NCBI RefSeq assembly: GCF_000373585.1
Contig: NZ_KB891877.1
Location: 1 to 64,000, forward strand
Direction of reading: 5' to 3'
From: Streptomyces sp. MspMP-M5
GTDB taxonomy: Bacteria > Actinomycetota > Actinomycetes > Streptomycetales > Streptomycetaceae
DNA: 64,000 nucleotides
Each line of letters begins with the position of its first letter. Position 1 is the stretch's first letter. The notes beneath the pieces were generated by a model. The model ran no database searches. It worked only from the letters and a program-made list of their open reading frames with translations, and was not told the origin of the DNA. Positions 7,168 to 15,621 of the stretch are shown here, piece by piece. Made by a program: the position numbers and the translations under genes.

Positions 7168-8643
7168 ATGGACCGCAGCGGGCGGGACGGCACGGAAACA
7201 GCGGGCACGACATTTCAGGAAATCGTCGACGAGAAGGGTCGGGTTTACCGGGTCGGCGAAAGCGACCGGGAACTGCTCGGCGGCCGCTCGCGGAAACTGA
7301 TGGTGTATCTGCCGTGGGTCGCGATGATGGCCATCAGTGTCTCCGAATTCGCCTACGGATCGGCCGAGGGCACGCTGTCGCACGCACACCACTGGACGCA
7401 GGGCGACAGCTTCTGGATTCTGAGCGTCTGGGTGTTCTGCCAGGCCGGAATCGCCTTTCCCGCGGGGTGGTTGCGGGAGCGCGGCATGCTGACCGCGCGG
7501 CGGGCGATGTTCGCCGGGGCGGTGCTGACCTTGCTGGGTTTCGTCGCCCTGGCGCATTTCCATCATGTCCTGGCGGCGATCTGCGGTTTCGGGGTCGTCG
7601 GCGGGATCGGCTCCGGACTGGTCTATGCCACTTGCATCAACATGGTGGGCAAATGGTTTCCGGAGCGGCGCGGCGCGAGGACCGGATTCGTCAACGGCGG
7701 CTTCGCCTACGGCGCGCTGCCGTTCATCTTCGTCTTCAACTACGCCTTCGACGGCGGTGATTTCAAGGAGGTCCTGGACGGCATCGGGCTGTATGTGCTG
7801 ATCGTGGTGGCGGGCTGTGCCTGGTTCTTCACGGATCCGCCGAAGAACTGGTGGCCCGCCGAGGTCGATCCGCTGCGCACCGGCGGGCGGCCGAACTCCG
7901 GGGGACAGCCGGGCGCGAGCGAAAGTCCGGGCAAGGGGGCCCTTCCGCATTCCGACGAGAAAGGGAAAAGCGTGGCGTTGCTGGCGAGGAATCCGCCGGC
8001 GGTGCGGCAGTTCACGCCCAAGGAGGCGGTCCGCAGCGGCATGCTCCCGCTGATGTGGGTGTGCGTGGTGCTGACCGCCGGCGTCTCGATCTTCGGGATC
8101 TCGTTCCAGGTGGACTTCGCCAAGGACGTGGGGTTCGGCCCGCTGGTGGCGGCCTCGTCGATGGGGGTGATGTCGGTGGTCAACGGCGTCGGACGGGCCG
8201 TGGTCGGCTGGCTGTCGGATCTGTGGGGCCGGAAGAACACCCTGGTCTTCGTGATCGTGGTGCTGGGGCTGGCGCAGTTCGGGGTGCTGTGGGCCGGGGA
8301 CCTGCGCAGCCAGTGGCTGTTCCTGTTCTTCGCCTTCCTGTCCGGTTTCGGCGGCGGGGCGTTCTATCCGCTGTTCGCGGCCCTCACCCCCGACTACTTC
8401 GGCGAGAACTACAACGCCACCAACTACGGCCTGGTCTACAGCGGCAAGCTCGTCAGCGGCCTGTTCGGCGGCGGACTGGGCTCGACGGTGGTCGGCGCCT
8501 GGGGCTACAACGGCGCATATCTGCTGGCCGGCGGCGTGTCCCTGGTGGCGGCGGCGTTCACTTTGCTGCTGCACCAGCCGGGCCGGAGGCGCTTACGGGA
8601 GGTGCCGTCCGACCCCCGCCCCGTCAGCCGGGAAATGATCTGA
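7168..8643 (+). CDS. MFS transporter of the oxalate/formate antiporter (OFA) family
   Basis: A 491-residue, twelve-helix major facilitator protein of the OxlT type, expected to exchange extracellular oxalate for intracellular formate across the cytoplasmic membrane. Family marks include PWVAMMAISVSEFAYGS in helix 1, VGKWFPERRGARTGFVNGG after helix 4, a long central loop (about residues 225-285), and GWLSDLWGRKNT in the second half. ATG 7168 has AGGTGAGGGGT in front; a GTG at 7159 is possible. Codon 8593-8595 is TTA (in RRRLREV), the rare bldA-dependent leucine codon of Streptomyces, so full-length translation may be limited to later growth. It follows frc after a 400-base gap holding a gene relic and a repeat array. 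Confidence 0.88.
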   Translation: MDRSGRDGTETAGTTFQEIVDEKGRVYRVGESDRELLGGRSRKLMVYLPWVAMMAISVSEFAYGSAEGTLSHAHHWTQGDSFWILSVWVFCQAGIAFPAGWLRERGMLTARRAMFAGAVLTLLGFVALAHFHHVLAAICGFGVVGGIGSGLVYATCINMVGKWFPERRGARTGFVNGGFAYGALPFIFVFNYAFDGGDFKEVLDGIGLYVLIVVAGCAWFFTDPPKNWWPAEVDPLRTGGRPNSGGQPGASESPGKGALPHSDEKGKSVALLARNPPAVRQFTPKEAVRSGMLPLMWVCVVLTAGVSIFGISFQVDFAKDVGFGPLVAASSMGVMSVVNGVGRAVVGWLSDLWGRKNTLVFVIVVLGLAQFGVLWAGDLRSQWLFLFFAFLSGFGGGAFYPLFAALTPDYFGENYNATNYGLVYSGKLVSGLFGGGLGSTVVGAWGYNGAYLLAGGVSLVAAAFTLLLHQPGRRRLREVPSDPRPVSREMI

Positions 8644-8826
8644 GCGATACGACACGTTCGGGTGCATTCCGCACCAGTGGGGACCGGTGCCGTGTCCTGG
8701 GGGCGACGGGGCCGTTTGGGTGTGTGCCGACGGAGACGTGCCGCGGGCGGCAGAGCGCTCGCGGGACGTCCGTCGAGCCGGCGGTAGACGCCGCTTGTTT
8801 TCCGAAGCAGAAAGGGACTGTCCACC

Positions 8827-9111
8827 ATGACGTATTCCAAGGCCGCTGCGGTTGTTGCCGGCGCGGTAATGGCCCTGGGCGTCGCCGCCCCCGCGTTCGC
8901 CGACGGCCACCGGGGGGTCGCGGCAGACGCGAAGAACCTGATCGACAGCAGCCCGATCGCCAAGAACGTCGTCAAGAAGCCCCCGGTGAACGTCGGTGCG
9001 GTCGTCAACGCCGTCGCCAAGACCGCGGACCGGCTGAAGTCGCCGCAGGGCGCCACCAAGTCCGCGCTCGGCAAGTCCTCGCTCGGCAAGGGTGCCCACT
9101 CGCACCACTGA
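8827..9111 (+). CDS. Small secreted protein of unknown function
   Basis: A 94-residue protein with a clear Sec signal peptide: a Lys near the start, the hydrophobic run AAAVVAGAVMALGVAAPAFA, and probable cleavage after AFA near residue 25. The mature part is about 69 residues, basic, rich in Ala, Val, Lys and Ser, has no cysteine, and ends in a Ser/His tail (HSHH). It is not a chaplin or rodlin by motif. AAAGGGACTG lies upstream of the ATG, and a strong hairpin terminator follows 50 bases after the stop, so it is a single-gene unit. I do not recognise the function. Confidence 0.75.
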   Translation: MTYSKAAAVVAGAVMALGVAAPAFADGHRGVAADAKNLIDSSPIAKNVVKKPPVNVGAVVNAVAKTADRLKSPQGATKSALGKSSLGKGAHSHH

Positions 9112-9161
9112 CGGCGGCCCCGCCGCACGGCCGCCGCACGGCGGTCCGAGAACGTCATACG

Positions 9162-9202
9162 AGACGCCCCGTCCCTGCTGTGGCAGGAGCGGGGCGTCTT
9201 TC
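9162..9202 (+). terminator. Rho-independent terminator after the small secreted protein gene
   Basis: AGACGCCCCG (9162-9171) pairs perfectly with CGGGGCGTCT (9190-9199). The loop contains a second small stem (CCTGC/GCAGG), and TTTCC follows. Confidence 0.85.
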
Positions 9203-9443
9203 CATGAGTGGTGGCGGACCACTTCGCCGCCCCTGCGATGACGCCCCGGCGATCTCCGGCCGTGAGGTGAGGATGCCGGCCTCACGGCCGGCCCCGCAGG
9301 CTTGCTCACGCCGGTTTCAGGGCTTTCTGCGAGATCGAGAACACCACGTATTCCGCGGGGCGGGAGGGGCTCGATGGACACCCGACAAAAGCGGTGCGGA
9401 AAAGGTCGGGTGGTCGGGGCCGGTGCCCGTGCACGATGACGGC

Positions 9444-10271
9444 ATGGATGACACGACCTTGGTATCCCGCTTCCTCCGCGACGGCTTCGTGAAGTTGCAG
9501 GGCGCCGTCGCACCACGCGTGGCCACGGACTGCGCGCGGCTGCTGTGGCGAGAGACGGGCTGCGACCCGGACGATCCGGCAACGTGGACGCAGCCCGTGC
9601 ACTGGGTGGCGGGCATGGCACAGGGGCCGTTCGCCGCCGCGCCCAACTCTCCCTCCCTGCATCACGCGTACGACCTGCTGGTCGGCGCCGGACGCTGGGA
9701 GCCGCGCTACTCGCTGGGCACGTTCCCGCTGCGCTTCCCGCACGCGGAGGAGCCGGACGACGCGGGCTGGCACGTCGAGGGGAGCTATCTGCCGGAGGGC
9801 GAGAGCTGGTACTTCACCAACCTGCGCTCCCGGGGCCGGGCGTTGCTGATGCTGTTCCTGTTCAGCGAGGTCGGTGAGGAGGACGCCCCGACCCGGATCC
9901 GGGTCGGCTCACACCTCGACGTGCCGAAGGTGCTGGAGAAGTACGGGGAGAACGGGGCGAGCGGGCTGGACCTCGCGCCCGATCTGGTGGCGGCGTCCGA
10001 CCACCGGCCGCTCGCCCTCGCCACCGGGTCACCGGGCGACGTCTTCCTCTGTCACCCGTTCCTGGTGCACGCGGCGCAACCGCACCATGGGGCGCGGCCG
10101 CGCTTCATGGCCCAGCCGCCGCTGATGCCGGCCGCGCCGTACGAACTGGAGCGGGCCGACGGCGCGTACTCACCCGTGGAGATCGCGATCCGCCAGGGCC
10201 TGGGGCAGGACACCACCCCGGTCACCGGCCTGCGCCGAGAAGCACTCTGCACTGCGGGAGATCATGTGTGA
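9444..10271 (+). CDS. Phytanoyl-CoA dioxygenase (PhyH)-like Fe(II)/2-oxoglutarate oxygenase
   Basis: A 275-residue protein with the layout of PhyH-type oxygenases. It has an N-terminal LVSRFLRDGFVKLQGAV segment, the first metal ligands His110 and Glu112 (WHVEGSY, using the rarer HxE form), and a distal His209 in HPFLVHAAQPH, followed by an Arg that could bind 2-oxoglutarate. The substrate cannot be deduced. ATG 9444 is chosen although no good ribosome site precedes it; GTG codons at 9423 and 9429 are alternatives. The open frame extends far upstream through the antiporter region, but that part is only readable because of GC bias. A tiny open frame overlaps the stop. Confidence 0.78.
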   Translation: MDDTTLVSRFLRDGFVKLQGAVAPRVATDCARLLWRETGCDPDDPATWTQPVHWVAGMAQGPFAAAPNSPSLHHAYDLLVGAGRWEPRYSLGTFPLRFPHAEEPDDAGWHVEGSYLPEGESWYFTNLRSRGRALLMLFLFSEVGEEDAPTRIRVGSHLDVPKVLEKYGENGASGLDLAPDLVAASDHRPLALATGSPGDVFLCHPFLVHAAQPHHGARPRFMAQPPLMPAAPYELERADGAYSPVEIAIRQGLGQDTTPVTGLRREALCTAGDHV

Positions 10272-10336
10272 CGAGTGTCCTGAGCGGCGGAGCCGGACTC
10301 CTTCTCGCCGGCATCGTCACCTGGTCCGCCCGCTGA
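10268..10336 (+). CDS. Possible 22-residue hydrophobic peptide overlapping the PhyH-like gene
   Basis: A GTG overlaps the preceding TGA in the sequence GTGTGA and opens a 22-codon frame reading MTSVLSGGAGLLLAGIVTWS plus two residues. The middle would form one short transmembrane helix. It could be a coupled small membrane peptide or the remnant of a truncated transporter. Its only support is the coupling and the hydrophobicity. Confidence 0.25.
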   Translation: MTSVLSGGAGLLLAGIVTWSAR

Positions 10337-10460
10337 TCCGTCCGAAGCGCCCTGGCTCGGGCCTGGACCTGCGGCACCCGACCGGAGCGGGCACAGGATG
10401 CCGGGTGCGGCAGGATTGCTCCTTCCTGACGCCGGTGATCGAAAGGGAAGGGGGCCGGGG

Positions 10461-11333
10461 TTGCTGGATCGGCTGAACCAGGCCATGGAGCACATCGAGG
10501 GTCACCTCGACCAGCACATCGACGTGTCCGCGCTGGCCCGGATCACGGTCACGTCGGAGTACCACTTCCGGCGGCTGTTCTCGTCACTGGCGGGGATGCC
10601 GCTGTCGGAGTACGTCCGGCGCCGGCGGCTCACCGTGGCGGGGGCCGAAGTGCTGGCCGGGGAACCGACCTTGCTGGAGATCGCGCTCCGGTACGGCTAC
10701 ACCTCGGGGGAGGCGTTCGCCCGGGCGTTCCGCGCCCTGCACGGTGTCGGCCCCGGCGAGGCCAGGCGTACCGGCGCGGCTCTCAACTCGCAACCCCGAC
10801 TGTCCTTCCGCCTCACCATCGAAGGGAACAGCACCATGCGGTACCGCATCGTGGAGAAGGAAGCGTTCCGGGTCGTCGGCAAGAAGGCCCGCGTCCCGCT
10901 GATCTACCGGGGCATCAACCCGCACATCGCCAAGCACATCCAGAGCATCTCGCCGGAGACGATGCGGCGTATCGCCGCCCTCTCGGACCAGGACCCGCAG
11001 GGCGTGGTGTCGGCGACCGTGCGCCTGTCGGACGGCTTCGAGGAGGGCAGCGAACTCGACTACTACCACGCCGTGGTGACCACTGCCGCCGAGTTGCCGG
11101 AGGACCTCGACGTGCTGGACTGCCCGGCGGGCACCTGGGCCGTGTTCGAGAACACCGGGCCGTTCCCGCAGGCGCTGCAGCAGATGTGGGGTGACGTGGC
11201 CGCCCAGTGGATCCCGTCCAACCCGTACGAGTACCGTCCGGGGCCGGAGATCCTGCGCACCCGCCCGTCGCAGTCCGACCCGGCGCAGTCCGACGCACAG
11301 CTGTGGATCCCGGTGACCCGCACCAGGGTCTGA
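10461..11333 (+). CDS. AraC-family regulator with C-terminal GyrI-like effector domain
   Basis: A 290-residue one-component transcription factor. The first 100 residues hold two helix-turn-helix units (ITVTSEYHFRRLFSSLAGM and ALRYGYTSGEAFARAFRAL), as in AraC/MarA proteins. From about residue 125 (MRYRIVEKEAFRVVGKKARV) comes a GyrI/BltR-type ligand domain with FENTGPFPQALQQMW near its end; such domains bind small hydrophobic or cationic compounds. I chose the TTG at 10461 because GGAAGGGG lies in front and the HTH begins at once; an in-frame ATG at 10398 lacks a spaced ribosome site. Target genes are not evident. Confidence 0.88.
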   Translation: MLDRLNQAMEHIEGHLDQHIDVSALARITVTSEYHFRRLFSSLAGMPLSEYVRRRRLTVAGAEVLAGEPTLLEIALRYGYTSGEAFARAFRALHGVGPGEARRTGAALNSQPRLSFRLTIEGNSTMRYRIVEKEAFRVVGKKARVPLIYRGINPHIAKHIQSISPETMRRIAALSDQDPQGVVSATVRLSDGFEEGSELDYYHAVVTTAAELPEDLDVLDCPAGTWAVFENTGPFPQALQQMWGDVAAQWIPSNPYEYRPGPEILRTRPSQSDPAQSDAQLWIPVTRTRV

Positions 11334-11414
11334 GCCGGGCGCCAGGTGACGTCAGGTGGTGTCATTCCCACGGGGCACACCCCGGACTGGTGAGGACCAG
11401 GCAGGCCCCGTTGA

Positions 11415-11537
11415 TGCCGAGCTGCGGCACGGCTGGCCGCCCACATCATGGCGAGCCTCTCCTCGTGGCCACCGGGCGAGGCCCAGGACGTCGCCCGCCA
11501 CCTGCGCCGCTTCGCGCTCGACGGCCCGTTCACCTGA
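11415..11537 (+). pseudogene. Possible C-terminal gene relic
   Basis: A 40-codon frame without a start encodes AARLAAHIMASLSSWPPGEA followed by QDVARHLRRFALDGPFT and a stop. The pattern of a long helix, W-P-x-x-E and a second helix resembles the C-terminal dimer helices of MarR-type regulators. No upstream part is found. The gap between the AraC gene and chorismate mutase holds nothing else. Confidence 0.22.
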
Positions 11538-11563
11538 CGCGCGGACGAACAGTTCCCGAATGA

Positions 11564-11950
11564 TCAGCCGCCGGCCGGCTTGGCCCCCTCGGGCTCTCCT
11601 CCGCCGTTCGTCCCCGCCCGGTCCGCGATGGCGCGGTGGTGGCGGACGACTTCGCCGATGATGAAGTTGAGGAACTTCTCCGCGAACGCCGGGTCCAGGC
11701 GGGCGTCTTCGGCCAGGCGGCGCAGGCGGTCGATCTGGGCGGCCTCGCGGGCCGGGTCGGCGGGCGGCAGGCTGTGCCGGGCCTTGAGTTCGCCGACCTG
11801 CTGGGTGCACTTGAACCGCTCGGCGAGCAGGTGCACCAGCGCGGCATCGAGATTGTCGATGCTGCTGCGCAGGTAGAGCAGCCGCTCGCGGGCCGCCTCG
11901 TCGGCGACGGAGGACGCGTCGCCGGCCGCCGGTGCTGTCCCTTCGCTCAT
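11564..11950 (-). CDS. Chorismate mutase, AroQ type II
   Basis: A 128-residue all-helical protein of the short AroQ class, which converts chorismate to prephenate on the way to Phe and Tyr. The core RSSIDNLDAALVHLLAERFK has the conserved Arg, Asp and Leu positions of helix 1 and the Lys/Arg pair. Helix 2-3 residues DPAREAAQIDRLRRLAED and the final FLNFIIGEVVRHHRAI complete the fold. There is no signal peptide, so this is the cytoplasmic rather than the secreted type. The last 20 residues are a Gly/Pro-rich tail. It lies alone between the AraC gene (convergent) and the GntR gene. Confidence 0.9.
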   Translation of the reverse strand: MSEGTAPAAGDASSVADEAARERLLYLRSSIDNLDAALVHLLAERFKCTQQVGELKARHSLPPADPAREAAQIDRLRRLAEDARLDPAFAEKFLNFIIGEVVRHHRAIADRAGTNGGGEPEGAKPAGG

Positions 11951-12121
11951 GTACGTCTCGCCGTTCTGGTCGGGTTCAAGAGGGTTCGTCCGTGATCAGG
12001 TGGTGCGTGATCGCCTGCACCCTACCCGGCGGCGGGCCGGTCACCGCCGCTGGTCTCGCGGATCGGACGGGGTGCGGGCGGACAGGGGTCAGGATCGGCC
12101 ATCGGCGCCCGCGCCCCGGCG

Positions 12122-12805
12122 TCAGGCGTCCTCGCCGGCGTGTGCGTGGTACGTGCGCCGGGTGTGCTCGGTGTGGGTGCGCATGACGGTGGCGGCGCGG
12201 GTCTCGTCGCCGTCGGCGATCGCCGTGATCAGTTCGCGGTGCTCGGCCCAGGACCGCTTGCCGCGCCTGCGGGCGACGGGGGTGTAGTACCAGCGCACCC
12301 GCCGCCCGACCTGCGCGGCCAGCTCGGCGAGGACGGCGTTGCCGGCCAGCTCGGTGACCTTGGCGTGAAAGGCGGCGTTGAGCGCCACCGCGGTCTCCAC
12401 GTCGTCGTCCTGGACCGCGCGTTCGCCCTGGTCGCAGAGGCGCTTCAGCTCGGCGACGCCGGCCGGGTCGGGGTGCGCCGCGGCGAGCCGGGCGGCCTCG
12501 GCCTCCAGCAGCGTGCGCACCGTCAGCAGCTGGTCGGCCTCCTCCTCGGTGGGCTCGTGGACGAAGGCGCCCTGGGCTGGGCGGAGGTCGACCCAGCCGT
12601 CGGTGTTGAGTCGCTGGAGGGCCTCGCGGACCGGCTGGCGGGAGACGCCGAGGTGGCCCGCCAGCTCGCTCTCGACGAGGTGCTGGCCGGGGCGGAGGGT
12701 GCGGGTGGTGATCAGTTCGAGCAGCGCCTCGTAGACGCGCTCGCGCAACGGGCCGGGGCGTTCGAGCTTGGGCACGGCGCCCTGCGGCAAGCCTCTGGAC
12801 AGCAT
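12122..12805 (-). CDS. GntR-family transcriptional regulator, FCD (FadR) subfamily
   Basis: A 227-residue regulator. The winged HTH (about 20-85) contains LRERVYEALLELITTRTLRPG and LAGHLGVSRQPVREALQRL. The helical FCD ligand domain (about 95-215) carries the usual metal-binding histidines in AAFHAKV, AEHRELI and RTHTEH; such domains bind carboxylates. GAGGAGGGGG precedes the ATG. It is divergent from fdhD. Its upstream DNA contains the short direct repeat GTAGACTGTAGAC, and the oxalate operon 9 kb away has the related palindrome ACTGTATACAGT. A role in carboxylate or formate/oxalate control is therefore plausible, but is inference. Confidence 0.92.
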   Translation of the reverse strand: MLSRGLPQGAVPKLERPGPLRERVYEALLELITTRTLRPGQHLVESELAGHLGVSRQPVREALQRLNTDGWVDLRPAQGAFVHEPTEEEADQLLTVRTLLEAEAARLAAAHPDPAGVAELKRLCDQGERAVQDDDVETAVALNAAFHAKVTELAGNAVLAELAAQVGRRVRWYYTPVARRRGKRSWAEHRELITAIADGDETRAATVMRTHTEHTRRTYHAHAGEDA

Positions 12806-12831
12806 CGCGGCCCCCTCCTCAATTGGCTATC

Positions 12832-12845
12832 GTCTACAGTCTACC
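12832..12845. promoter_or_regulatory. Operator candidate in the GntR/fdhD intergenic region
   Basis: The sequence CGTCTACAGTCTAC (12832-12845) is GTAGAC-T-GTAGAC-G on the strand of the GntR gene, a direct repeat 26 bases upstream of its start codon. It matches the GACTGTA half of the palindrome upstream of the oxalate operon. Confidence 0.4.
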
Positions 12846-12974
12846 GAGCACCTCCGCTCCCCCACAGGCCGCCGCGACGATCCGCGGCCGCCGGGGCACC
12901 GGCAGCGCCGAACGACCGCCCGTACCGGACAATGGACGGGCCATCACCGCAGACAGAACCGGGGCTGATCAGAC

Positions 12975-13829
12975 ATGGGACGGGTCACCGAGCGACGCCG
13001 CGTCATCCGGATCCGCGACGGCGCCGTGAGCAGCCGGCCGGACACCCTGGTCGCCGAGGAGCCGCTGGAGATCCGACTGAACGGCAAGCCGCTGGCGATC
13101 ACCATGCGCACCCCTGGCGACGACTTCGCACTGGCGGCGGGCTTCCTCGTCAGCGAGGGCGTCCTGGCGAGCGCGGAGGAGCTGGCGAACATCGTCTACT
13201 GCGCGGGGGCGACAGCGGACGGGGGCAACACGTACAACGTCGTGGACGTGCGGCTGGCGGACGGGGTCGCCGTCCCGGACCTGACGCTGGAGCGCAACTT
13301 CTACACCACCTCGTCCTGCGGGCTGTGCGGCAAGGCGAGCCTGGACGCGGTGCGGACCACCGCCCGCTGGCCGCTGGACACCGCTGCCGATCCCGCGCTC
13401 CGGATATCCCCGGAGACGCTGGCCGCCCTCCCCGACCGGCTGCGGTCCGCCCAGCGGGTCTTCGACCGGACCGGCGGTCTGCACGCGGCGGCGCTCTTCT
13501 CGGCGGACGGCGAACTGCTCGACGTCCGCGAGGACGTGGGGCGGCACAACGCCGTGGACAAGATCGTCGGGCGGGCGCTGCAGAGCGGCCGGCTGCCGCT
13601 GTCGTCCGCGGTGCTGATGGTCTCCGGACGGGCCTCGTTCGAGCTGGCGCAGAAGGCCGTGATGGCCGGCATCCCGGTGCTGGCCGCGGTCTCCGCACCG
13701 TCCTCGTTGGCCGTCGATCTCGCCGCCGAGACGGGGCTGACGCTGGTCGGCTTTCTGCGCGGGCGGTCGATGAACGTCTACGCGGGCGCACACCGGCTCG
13801 CGCTGGATGCGGCGGCCGCCGCGGGCTGA
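12975..13829 (+). CDS. fdhD: Formate dehydrogenase accessory sulfurtransferase FdhD
   Basis: A 284-residue protein that carries sulfur from a cysteine desulfurase to the molybdenum cofactor of formate dehydrogenase. The active-site cysteines are Cys115 and Cys118 in [10 protein letters not shown]. Other family blocks are [51 protein letters not shown] and [12 protein letters not shown]. It is divergent from a GntR regulator. No formate dehydrogenase subunit gene is in the window, so its client enzyme lies elsewhere. Formate is the product of the oxalate pathway encoded at 3.7-8.6 kb, which gives a functional link. Confidence 0.95.
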   Translation: MGRVTERRRVIRIRDGAVSSRPDTLVAEEPLEIRLNGKPLAITMRTPGDDFALAAGFLVSEGVLASAEELANIVYCAGATADGGNTYNVVDVRLADGVAVPDLTLERNFYTTSSCGLCGKASLDAVRTTARWPLDTAADPALRISPETLAALPDRLRSAQRVFDRTGGLHAAALFSADGELLDVREDVGRHNAVDKIVGRALQSGRLPLSSAVLMVSGRASFELAQKAVMAGIPVLAAVSAPSSLAVDLAAETGLTLVGFLRGRSMNVYAGAHRLALDAAAAAG

Positions 13830-13865
13830 GGCCCGCTTCTCACCTCGCCGGCGCCGCGGTGCGGG

Positions 13866-14309
13866 TCACTCGGCCGGCGCCACGATCCGGGTCAGCAGCG
13901 CGATCAGTTGCGCGCGCTCCTCGTCGCTGAGGGCGGCGGTCAGCTCGGCGTTGGCGGCGTCGCCGAGCCGCTCGGTGCGGCGCAGTCGCCGCTTGCCGTC
14001 GGCCGAGATCCCGATGGCGTTCTTCCGTCGGTCCTTCGGGTCGGGGGTGCGGCTGACCAGGCCGTCCTTCTGGAGGTCGTTGACGATCGCGACGATGTCC
14101 TTGGGGTCGATGCCGACGGTCCGGCCGAGCTCCGCCTGGGAGACCGGGCCGAGTTCGGCGACGGCACTGAGCACGGCGTGGTGCGTCATCCGCATGCCCT
14201 CGGTGGCGAGGGCCTCGGCGACGAGGCGGTGGCCGCGGGCTGCGGCGCGGCCCAGCAGCCAGCTGGGGAGGGCGCGGATGCGGCTGGGGGCGTAGGGGGT
14301 GTCGGGCAT
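13866..14309 (-). CDS. MarR-family transcriptional regulator
   Basis: A 147-residue winged-HTH repressor. The recognition region reads GPVSQAELGRTVGIDPKDIV, the wing DGLVSRTPDPKDRRKNA, and long N- and C-terminal helices (RALPSWLLGRAAARGHRLV, SDEERAQLIALLTRIV) would form the dimer interface. The ATG at 14309 is preferred over an upstream in-frame ATG because the family usually starts 25-30 residues before the first core helix. It is divergent from an NADPH:quinone reductase-type gene, with a large inverted repeat between them, the usual layout for a MarR protein controlling itself and a detoxifying enzyme. Confidence 0.9.
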   Translation of the reverse strand: MPDTPYAPSRIRALPSWLLGRAAARGHRLVAEALATEGMRMTHHAVLSAVAELGPVSQAELGRTVGIDPKDIVAIVNDLQKDGLVSRTPDPKDRRKNAIGISADGKRRLRRTERLGDAANAELTAALSDEERAQLIALLTRIVAPAE

Positions 14310-14340
14310 GGGAGCACGGTACCCGGAAAGCCGTGGGGGC

Positions 14341-14407
14341 ACCCAACGTAGGAGACCCCAACGAAAACCATTGGCAGCCCCAATGGTTTCTGGTTATCGT
14401 TGGGCTA
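14341..14407. promoter_or_regulatory. Nested inverted repeats, probable MarR operator
   Basis: AAACCATTGG (14365-14374) is repeated as CCAATGGTTT (14380-14389) around a 5-base spacer. Outside it, CCCAACG occurs near 14343 and 14357, and CGTTGGG lies at 14398-14404. The set sits between the divergent MarR gene and the oxidoreductase gene. Confidence 0.65.
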
Positions 14408-14459
14408 CCCAATGACACCGGCCGCGCCCCGCGGCCCGTTCCCGCGGAGGTGACGGCCC

Positions 14460-15401
14460 ATGCGCCGCGTCCGATTCCACGCCTACGGCGGTCCCGAGGT
14501 CCTGCGCCTGGAGGAGGCCGAGGACCCGGCGCCCGGCCCGGGCGAACTCCTCGTCCGCACCGAGGCGATCGGGGTCAGCCTGCCGTCGGTGCGCCGGGTG
14601 CGCGGCGACGGCAAGGGCGGCGGCGACCCTCTGCCCGGCGTCCTCGGCGGCGAGATCGCGGGCGAGGTGATCGCCCTGGGCCCGGACGTCACCGACTTCG
14701 CGGTCGGCGACCGGGTCACCTCGATCACCTTCACCGGCTCCTACTGCGAACTCGCCCTCGCCCCCGCCTCCCTGGCGAGCCGCATCCCCGACGGGGCGAG
14801 CGCGGTGGAGGCGGTGGCGCTGGTACGCGGCGGGCATGTCGCGCTGGCCGCGCTGAGCACCGCGGCGCCGGCCGGCGGCGAGTCGGTGCTGATCACCGGC
14901 GCGGCCAGCGGCACCGGGCACCTCGCCGTCCAGCTCGCCAAGCTCCAGGGCGTACCACGGGTGGTGGCCGCGGTCGGTTCACCGGCCAAGGCGGAGTTCC
15001 TCTACGGGCTGGGGGCCGACGAGGTGGTGACCTACGACCAGGAGTCCTGGGGCGAGCCGGTGGACATCGTGCTGGACGGGGTCGGCGGGGAGCTGCTGCC
15101 GCGTGCCCTGGCCGCCGTCGCGCCCGGCGGGCGGCTGGTCTTCTTCAACTCCGGCGGCGGCACGGTCCCGGCGTACGAGCTGCTGGCCGGCTCGAAGACC
15201 CTCACCGGCCTGACCATGCGGCGCTTCGCCACCGTCCACCGGGAGCGGTACGCGCGGCACCGGGAGCAGCTGTGGGAGCTGGCCGGAACCGGCCGGCTGC
15301 GGGCCGCGGTCCACGCCGAACTGCCGCTGGCCGACGCGGCGAAGGCGCACGAGATCATCGAGGCGCGGGCCAATCTCGGCAAGGTGGTGCTGCGGCCGTG
15401 A
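14460..15401 (+). CDS. Zinc-independent MDR oxidoreductase (NADPH:quinone reductase type)
   Basis: A 313-residue medium-chain dehydrogenase/reductase. The GroES-like N terminus (FHAYGGPEVLRLEEAEDPAP) lacks the zinc cysteines of alcohol dehydrogenases. The Rossmann half has VLITGAASGTGHLAVQLAKL, a variant of the usual AAxGGVG nucleotide loop, and GADEVVTYDQESW. These enzymes reduce quinones or enones with NADPH. GGAGGTG stands 7 bases before the ATG. It is divergent from MarR with a strong inverted repeat between, suggesting induction by an electrophilic or phenolic compound sensed by MarR. Confidence 0.88.
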   Translation: MRRVRFHAYGGPEVLRLEEAEDPAPGPGELLVRTEAIGVSLPSVRRVRGDGKGGGDPLPGVLGGEIAGEVIALGPDVTDFAVGDRVTSITFTGSYCELALAPASLASRIPDGASAVEAVALVRGGHVALAALSTAAPAGGESVLITGAASGTGHLAVQLAKLQGVPRVVAAVGSPAKAEFLYGLGADEVVTYDQESWGEPVDIVLDGVGGELLPRALAAVAPGGRLVFFNSGGGTVPAYELLAGSKTLTGLTMRRFATVHRERYARHREQLWELAGTGRLRAAVHAELPLADAAKAHEIIEARANLGKVVLRP

Positions 15402-15621
15402 GGCGCCGCGCCCCATCAGCGCCGCCCCGCCCCACTGGTCCCCGGTGGCGCACACGGCGCAGTGCGTCCGGCCCGGGAGAGTGAATTCCGGGCCGGGCGC
15501 GGAGAACCGACGCAGGCTCCTTGTCGCCCCTCCCCCACGGCAGTAGCTTCCGTCACATCTGCACAGAGGACGTTGGATGTCCTGATGACCCGACCCGATG
15601 CCTCGAAGGGCAGGCCGGACC

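Noticed and set aside
7851..9443. An open frame on the plus strand of over 800 codons through the antiporter and secreted-protein region
   Set aside because: Only its end (from 9444) encodes a recognisable protein. The rest overlaps two well supported genes and reads as low-complexity Gly/Arg, a result of GC bias.
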